DNA from: Amorphochlora amoebiformis
Lineage: Eukaryota; Cercozoa; Chlorarachniophyceae
DNA length: 64,000 nt
Direction of reading: 5' to 3'
NCBI GenBank assembly: GCA_054601695.1
Contig: BAAHQB010000131.1
Span: 434,001-498,000, forward strand
In this document: piece after piece, positions 1 to 64,000 of the stretch
Position numbering within the stretch: the stretch's first letter is position 1
Layout: each line of letters starts with the position of its first letter
Position numbers and translations under genes: made by a program
The notes under the pieces: generated by a model
Told to the model about the DNA's origin: nothing
Databases searched by the model: none
The model's input: the letters and a program-made list of their open reading frames with translations, nothing else

Positions 1-808
1 CTATATATCAAATTTTCATGTATGCATACATACACGCGGCTATTATATTCTACCCCCACATATCAACAAATTGCGTTAGATATGCATTTTCTAGGCTTGG
101 TGTGGTGGAGCGGTTAGCGATGCAGTCAAAGCATACGATCAGCTCGTTGGGACTAAATCTACTCGATCCTAGGATATCTCCTTAATCATTAGGCTCTAAA
201 ATATATAATGGATTGCCGGCATACATCTAGCTGCCATTAACGCGACTTGTTAAACTTAAGTTAACATTAACAGTCCGGCCATGATCAACTTTTTTTTTAT
301 ATGGACTCTGATCACCGTAAGTGATTCTGCTAATATGTTTTACGCTAGTACTAGTAGTAGTAGCTATAATTATAATTAACTAATTATGAACTAGATGAAC
401 CCGAAGGTGAGTACACAAAGCTAGAAAGTTTGCCAGACTCTACTACTAGACTCTAGAGACTAGTCCAGAGACTATAATGTTCACACTAGGCCGGTCTGGA
501 TTGTAGTAGTAGTAGTACTACTACTAGTAGTACTAGTAGTCTAGGTAGTAGTTCAACGTACTGTGACTCATGAGATGAATGATACTAGAACTGCACTGCA
601 TATGCTAGATCTAGTAGATATGTAATCATAGATGAGATATCTAGATATCATTGATTTAAAAAACACTAAATATATTCAGTAGCCTATGATATATTCACAC
701 CTTCATCGAAGTTGTCATACTAGTCATGGGGAACGTGACTTTTTTCGCTGGCGACTACAGTATAACTTCACAGTGTCAGCGGCGGAAATACTAGAAATAA
801 GCCTAAGC
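1..808. other. CTAG/TAG-rich 3' flank of gene 1
   Basis: No coding exon is seen here. From about 330 to 660 the sequence is dense in CTAG, TAGTAG and ACTAGT words, unlike the TA-tract introns. It lies beyond the stop codon (809-811) of the minus-strand saposin-like gene, so it is its 3' flank. The same composition recurs at every other 3' gene end in the window. A tRNA-like A-box motif occurs at 103-113. Confidence 0.6.
98..178 (+). other. tRNA-like / SINE-like fragment
   Basis: TGGTGGAGCGG at 103-113 fits the pol III A-box consensus TRGYNNARNGG exactly. About 45 bases on there is a weak B-box-like CTCGATCC. I could not fold a convincing cloverleaf, so this looks like a decayed tRNA-derived element rather than a functional tRNA. 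Similar A-box heads occur at 45155, 49512, 60304 and 60374. Confidence 0.3.
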
Positions 809-4059
<3,251 letters not shown>

Positions 4060-4132
4060 TTTTTTTCTTTGAAATTCAAATTTCACCCGAATAATTCTTT
4101 TGTTAATTAGAAGCAAGATTTCGTCGGTTGGG
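4060..4132. promoter_or_regulatory. Shared divergent promoter/5' leader, genes 1 and 2
   Basis: Only 73 bases separate the two ATG codons (4059 minus, 4133 plus). The sequence is AT-rich with a TTTTTTTCTTT run and no TA microsatellite. Both 5' UTRs and core promoters must fit here or extend into the opposite gene. Promoter function is inferred from position. Confidence 0.5.
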
Positions 4133-4852
4133 ATGGCGGCTTCGATTCTCCCGTATAAGCGGTCGAACGGGAAGGAATCGGCCTCCTCATCAGAACTACG
4201 GTCTGATGAGGAGTACTCGTGGATTCCTTGGTTCTGCTCCCTCAAGGGCAACGAGTTTTTCTGTGAAGTGGAGGACTCTTACGTCCAGGACACGTTTAAC
4301 CTCACCGGGCTTGACTCTGTCATCCCATATTACGACAATGCGCTGGATCTCATCCTTGATATCGAGTCTCGAGAAGATATGCTTTCCGACGATCAGCAAG
4401 AGATGCTTGAGAACGACGCTGAGACCCTGTTCGGACTCATCCACGCGCGCTATATTTTGACAAACAGGGGTTTACAAAGAATGCTGGTCAAGTATCGAGA
4501 GAAGAAGTTTGGAGTCTGCCCCAACGTGCTCTGCCGCGATCAACCAGTTCTACCCATGGGACTCTCCGATGCCCTCAATGAGGATTCGGTAAAGCTTTAC
4601 TGCCCCAGATGCGAAGACATCTATGAGCCTCAGAAATCTCGACACGAACACGTCGACGGAGCCTTCTTCGGACGCACCTTCCCCCACCTCTTCTTCCTCA
4701 CCTATCCCGAGCTCAAGCCCAAGAAATTGGAGGAAAAATACCAGCCTAAGGTGTTCGGCTACAAGGTCGCTTCAAACGCGTTCGAGGAGTCTCTCAAAGC
4801 GCAGGAGAAAGCTATAAAAGAGAAGGCGAAGTCCAAAGTTCTTCGACGGTAA
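4133..4852 (+). CDS. CK2B: Casein kinase 2 regulatory subunit beta (239 aa)
   Basis: An uninterrupted ORF that I recognise as CK2-beta, the dimeric regulatory subunit that binds two CK2-alpha catalytic chains and shapes substrate choice. Residues about 28-60 (YSWIPWFCSLKGNEFFCEV...FNLTGL) match the family N-terminus. An acidic loop follows at about 77-98, then LIHARYILTNRG. The zinc ribbon is complete: Cys129, Cys134, Cys157, Cys160 (CPNVLC and YCPRC), which forms the dimer interface. SRHEHVDGAFFGRTFPHLFF and the C-terminal helix follow. An in-frame TTG at 4100 would extend the frame, but the ATG at 4133 (GGGATGG) is the natural start. It has a Ser/Glu-rich extension before the usual N-terminus and a Lys-rich tail. 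It is the only intronless gene here, in contrast to its TA-filled neighbours. Divergent with gene 1, convergent with gene 3. Confidence 0.96.
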   Translation: MAASILPYKRSNGKESASSSELRSDEEYSWIPWFCSLKGNEFFCEVEDSYVQDTFNLTGLDSVIPYYDNALDLILDIESREDMLSDDQQEMLENDAETLFGLIHARYILTNRGLQRMLVKYREKKFGVCPNVLCRDQPVLPMGLSDALNEDSVKLYCPRCEDIYEPQKSRHEHVDGAFFGRTFPHLFFLTYPELKPKKLEEKYQPKVFGYKVASNAFEESLKAQEKAIKEKAKSKVLRR

Positions 4853-5400
4853 GCCTTTCTCTACACCCTGATATCAGCTTATCGTTTAGTTGCAACATCG
4901 ACGTCTCTTCTGTGGCCCGCTGGGGTTGTGGGTTTAACGCTAGTAACGGGGCTTTTCTCTGATCGTTTGTCACAGTCCGATCATAGTACTAGTGTATCGA
5001 TCGTAGTAAACTATTCGCATGTATGTTGTAAATTGGGATTCGAATTGGGATTTGAGTTGTAGTTTAAACTTGTCATATTTTGTCCTCACAAGATTCATTT
5101 TAGCATGCAGATCGAGTATTCATGGAAAAACTAATAAACTGAGGATAGTATCTCTAGTACTAGACTAGCTAGAGGTCTAGCCTCATAAGTTAGTCTTATA
5201 TCTAGTATATAGTATCTATGTAGAATCAAGACGAGATCTAGTATTTGCAATATTAATTATCTAGATTATGAACTAGTATGAAGTTCATCTAGCTAGTTCA
5301 TTGCTCTAGCTAGTATTTTGTGTCGGTAAGCACTACTGAAATAATACTTGCCAATTGTGCATGCCTAAGGATGTGCCGTGACTCTAGTGACTGTGCATGC
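4853..5400. other. Convergent intergenic region, CTAG-rich
   Basis: It lies between the stop of CK2-beta (4852) and the stop of the EF-hand-like gene (5403-5401). 4853-5140 is ordinary unique sequence with a possible AATAAA near 5139. 5150-5310 is rich in CTAG/CTAGA words. 5356-5382 is a perfect 27-bp copy of the terminal exon end of gene 3. No gene is seen. Confidence 0.65.

Positions 5401-5418
<18 letters not shown>
5356..5418. repeat. Tandem copy of the gene 3 stop-codon region
   Basis: A 27-bp segment at 5392-5418, containing the stop codon (5403-5401) and the last codons of gene 3, is repeated identically at 5356-5382, 36 bp downstream in the transcript. Confidence 0.9.
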
Positions 5419-16516
<11,098 letters not shown>

Positions 16517-16766
16517 GGGTTTTGAGGACTCGGATACCCGAGGGATGATATGTCTGGGGAGGAATGCCCCCCGGATCCCCCAAGGTTCGGCCTGCAGAGG
16601 CGGTCGCCACTCGGAATCTATATTTTAAAATATCGGTAATTGTTTTTTTCCGGAGAAACCACCTTATTTATCAATATATAGTCGGAATCTATGAACTCAC
16701 TATCAGCATATCAAATCTTAGATATCCTTGACATAAAACTTCTTCTAAAATATCGGCACACTGGTC
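16517..16766. promoter_or_regulatory. Divergent promoter, genes 3 and 4
   Basis: 250 bp between the two ATG codons with no TA tract. Two short motifs occur twice: TCGGAATCTA at 16611-16620 and 16682-16691, and TAAAATATCGG at 16626-16636 and 16746-16756. These are candidate shared regulatory sites; their function is inferred from position and repetition only. Confidence 0.45.
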
Positions 16767-32812
<16,046 letters not shown>

Positions 32813-33516
32813 TTTGTGTAGCTAGTGCTAGTAGTGTCTCAACTGAGTCTTAGAGCTAGCAGCCTAGCACCGTAAGCGTCGGCCGAAGGCGAATATCTAC
32901 ACTATCCCTAACGACTAGACGATGCACGTAGGACTAAGTCTACACTAGTATCTTTCAGTGGCGTTCAATTTCTGTACCATTGTTCACGAGCTGCATTTAC
33001 TATGATTTATCAGTCCATCAGGTGGTGTTCATACGTACATTTTCTAGATTATATACACTCTAGAATTCTGCTTGCAATCCGAGTACAGCTAGTAGAGGCC
33101 TTTATCTAGATACTAGAGATACTAGAGATACAATTCAGGACTGGAGCCCTGGATATCGGACCATGTATGATTATCTAGATTATGACATGAATCAATTAAA
33201 CTTGCAACTGATTCAGATATTCGGCTAACTACTAACAATTACTAGTAACCCGTGACTCGGCATTGGATTTTTACGAGAATCAATCATAGAATCAGCTCTA
33301 GCATCAGCTATACATCAGCTATAGCATCAGCTATACATCAGCTATAGCATCAGCTATACATCAGCTATCGCATCAGCTGTAGCATCAGCTATAGCATCAG
33401 CTGTAGCATCAGCTATACATTAGCTATAGCATCAGCTATACATCAGCTATAGCATCAGCTATACATCAGCTATAGCATCAGCTATACATCAGCTATAGCA
33501 TCAGCTGTAGCATCAG
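32813..33516. other. Convergent intergenic region, CTAG-rich, with minisatellite
   Basis: It lies between the stop codons of ACY1 (32812) and gene 5 (33519-33517). It is rich in CTAG, TCTAGA and TAGAGATAC words with no TA tract. 33290-33516 is a CATCAGCTATAG-type minisatellite. No gene is seen. Confidence 0.65.

Positions 33517-33530
<14 letters not shown>
33290..33530. repeat. CATCAGCTATAG/CATCAGCTATA minisatellite at the gene 5 stop
   Basis: About 20 units of 11-12 bp. On the minus strand the array begins within the last codons and stop of gene 5 (ATGCTATAACTG) and continues as ATGCTATAGCTG, so the stop-codon segment itself has been amplified. Confidence 0.85.
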
Positions 33531-41657
<8,127 letters not shown>

Positions 41658-41864
41658 ATCTTATTTGTGATAACTTTTCGGCTCAAAAGAAAAACTCGCG
41701 TACTAAGTGGCGGGGTGTGATCTATCGTGGCTGGAAGTAATGGCAGAAGCAAAGAATGTAGGCGCGAATCTACGTTATTAAACCTACATAATTATGAGAC
41801 TGACTAGATGGTGTGGTGTCCAGTATGTGAAGTACGTGGGGATCGCCCGGATCGACGAAGGTTA
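41658..41864. promoter_or_regulatory. Divergent promoter, genes 5 and 6
   Basis: 207 bp between the ATG codons (150 bp if the SNARE starts at 41808). No TA tract. Promoter function is inferred from position. Confidence 0.45.
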
Positions 41865-45136
<3,272 letters not shown>

Positions 45137-45138
<2 letters not shown>

Positions 45139-45172
45139 CCAGTCGCTGGACTAACCGCTCTACCATCATAGA
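45137..45172 (-). other. tRNA-like A-box head at the R-SNARE stop
   Basis: On the minus strand TGGTAGAGCGG (45165-45155) fits TRGYNNARNGG and is followed by GTTAGTCCAGCGACTGG, like the 5' half of a tRNA. It abuts the stop codon of the SNARE gene. No B box is seen, so it is probably a truncated tRNA-derived element. Confidence 0.35.
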
Positions 45173-46486
45173 AATTCAAAATTACTGTATACTTCTGAAT
45201 GGTGGTTTAAGAGTACGGTTTTTTCTCTTCAGAAGTTGAATTTTGAAGTATTTCAACCGGGTTGTTGCTGGCTAATCTACGGGTTGAATTAAGCTAGATT
45301 TACAATAGCTTAGCTTGCAGCCTTGACAGGAAAACTTCGAACTTCACAACTTTACAACAATTATCAAGAGATTATCATTTAGGAATGAGTCTAGAACTGG
45401 CTAAAATCTATCACAGATAATCTCTAGATTCTACAAAGCTAGATATATGAGTAGAGTACATATACTAGATATACCTAGATACTCCAGTCAACTAGAGATA
45501 CTTATTCTAGTTATTCTGTACTACAATTGTCTAGATTGTAGACTAGCGCTAGACTAGGTCTACAGACTTAGTACGGATAGTCTAGCTAGTCTAGTAGTAC
45601 TAGTAAGTTAATAGTTCTAGCTAGCTAGACTACTCTAGTACTGACTAACTAGTTTAGCTATAGAAGTCTAGATAGTGCTAGAGTGGTGGACCACTGGTGG
45701 TACTACTAGTATCTAGCTAGACAAGACTAGTCTCTAGACTCTAGCTCTAGACTAGCTAGATGGTACGCTGGTAGTATAATCTAGATAATGTATCTGTACA
45801 ATATCATGCCGTATGCGTGCTCATATAGCCTCAGTGATTATACTAGTTGTATGTATACTATAGAAGTAGATGATACTAGGATAGCACCTACACATATCTA
45901 GATTGTGATACGTACGATACGTACTAGACGTATGTCTAGTATGTACGTACGTATATTGCGGCGTACCTGTGCGCAATGCGCATGCTGCGCTGTAATAGTT
46001 ATAGTACGTACGCACGCGTAACTAGCGTAGTGATACGTACGTAACTCGTTGCTAGTACCTAGAGTACTAGTAACTAGAGTAGTCTCTCTAGTCTCTAGAG
46101 TCTCTAGAGTCTAACTAGTAGATCTAGATCGAGTCTACTCTCTCTGGACTCGATATCTGGAGTAGATTTAGTGTATCTAGTATATGTAGCGTATCTTATT
46201 GGTGACATATCAGTAAATAGTTACTAAATACACATAACTCTAGAAGTATCCTGTTACTCGTTCTTAGACGTTACTAGGTTATATAGATATCTGCTAGATC
46301 TATCTTTTCTAAAAATTCTTCACGCGTGTCGTTGATATATATAAACAAAATAACCGCAGATAGTCTTCGATAGTAGCTCGAGTCGCCGTACACTAACACT
46401 AGTAACATTTATAATCTAATGTTAATTAATGCTTAAGACACACTCCCCGGATCCTGTCCCTGGCCCAAATCGACTAATCAACAGGA
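45139..46486. other. Convergent intergenic region, CTAG-rich
   Basis: It separates the stops of the R-SNARE (45138) and gene 7 (46489-46487). About 45400-46320 is extremely rich in CTAG, TCTAGA, ACTAGT and TACGTA words. There is no TA tract, no exon signal, and no open frame of note. Confidence 0.7.
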
Positions 46487-63506
<17,020 letters not shown>

Positions 63507-63701
63507 CTTGGGGCTGTTTTGGCTCGCTCAACCAGGATAGGTAATCCTCACGCCCACTCGCCACAACCCGAAATTTTAGGAAATTTTTCGCCAAACTAGA
63601 AACGGAACTCGTAACGACGATTTATTTTTTTTTAAAGATTTTTATTTATTACTTCGCGAAAGTCATCTTGATGGTTTTGACGATATATAGTAGTGAATCT
63701 G
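63507..63701. promoter_or_regulatory. Divergent promoter, genes 7 and 8
   Basis: 195 bp between the ATG at 63506 (minus) and the candidate ATG at 63702 (plus), with a poly-T run at 63624-63634. Promoter function is inferred from position. Confidence 0.4.
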
Positions 63702-64000
63702 ATGGCAGCTCGAGGGACATCACGCGTTTTTAGGGCTTTTACGACGTTTCCCGGGGTGCTTCGGGACCTGAGCAATATCGAGAAAAGCCGGATCCCATGA
63801 GGTGGCGCACAGCATCGGATAACAGGCGGAAATGATACATACTCTATCGACGGCCGCCCGCTTGCCCAAAGATCGCCAAGCGATTCTGATCCCTTGGGGC
63901 ACGACTGCACATCGTTGGTGGCACACCATGGAACACTGTCACCCTTAGTGACGGCGCTGGGGTAAACCCGCCCCTCGCGAGGCTGCCATTACATACCAAT
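63702..64000 (+). CDS. Probable 5' end of a gene running off the window
   Basis: Candidate exons 63702-63755 (MAARGTSRVFRAFTTFPG) and 63813-63961, joined by a 57-nt GT-AG intron and ending in a GTAAAC donor. The second exon is open over 49 codons and the N-terminus resembles a mitochondrial presequence. I do not recognise the protein. Support is the divergent arrangement seen at the other three pairs and the phase-consistent splice sites. Confidence 0.4.

Noticed and set aside
98-178. Functional tRNA gene
   Set aside because: A box is perfect but B box and stems are poor; treated as a tRNA-derived remnant.
4100-4132. Upstream non-ATG extension of CK2-beta
   Set aside because: The frame opens at a TTG within the 73-bp promoter; the ATG at 4133 is the better start.
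63632-63929. Minus-strand frames near the right edge
   Set aside because: They overlap the divergent promoter and the candidate plus-strand gene 8, have no splice context and no recognisable motif.

Overview
The window is nuclear DNA from a eukaryote, most likely an intron-dense, plastid-bearing protist. Reading the splice junctions by hand gives eight genes in strict strand alternation (- + - + - + - +). They are cut into tiny exons (about 25 to 120 nt, a few longer), with GT-AG introns swollen by (TA)n microsatellites, (GA/CT)n tracts and TTAGGG/CCCTAA-type hexamer arrays. The species cannot be fixed from the sequence. TTAGGG-type repeats, extreme intron density and a probable thylakoid-lumen targeting signal would suit a stramenopile, haptophyte or chlorarachniophyte-like alga; this is inference. 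There is no operon, Shine-Dalgarno site or other bacterial feature.

Layout: (1) 4059-809 (-) secreted Cys-rich saposin-like protein; (2) 4133-4852 (+) casein kinase 2 beta subunit, intronless; (3) 16516-5401 (-) signal-anchored EF-hand-like / GQ-repeat / coiled-coil protein, 22 exons; (4) 16767-32812 (+) aminoacylase-1 (ACY1, M20 peptidase family), 23 exons, complete catalytic set; (5) 41657-33517 (-) probable plastid-lumen protein with a twin-arginine-like signal, 12 exons; (6) 41865-45138 (+) longin R-SNARE, 10 exons; (7) 63506-46487 (-) PH-DEP-coiled-coil-EDR2_C (DUF1336) protein, 36 exons; (8) 63702 to the edge (+) probable 5' end of another gene. In every multi-exon model the exon phases close and the total is a multiple of three. 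That is the main support for the models, since no search could be run.

Divergent pairs share very short promoters (73, 250, 207 and 195 bp). Convergent gene ends (4853-5400, 32813-33516, 45139-46486, and 1-808 beyond gene 1) are a different kind of DNA: CTAG/TAG-rich, nearly free of TA tracts.

The most unusual signal is a recurring local duplication of exon edges. At more than a dozen introns a piece of the adjacent exon together with its own splice site has been copied into the intron, separated by TA tracts. Donor-side copies lie downstream of the parent exon and acceptor-side copies upstream. Copies range from identical to decayed. Two have mainly synonymous or conservative differences. 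At two introns the acceptor segment has been amplified into a tandem array: about 15 x 18 bp at 29265-29532, and about 12 x 31 bp at 58211-58590, where each unit starts with GT and ends with AG. The two 3' terminal exons of genes 3 and 5 also have tandem copies of their stop-codon region. Together this looks like an active TA-tract-driven process that multiplies splice sites.
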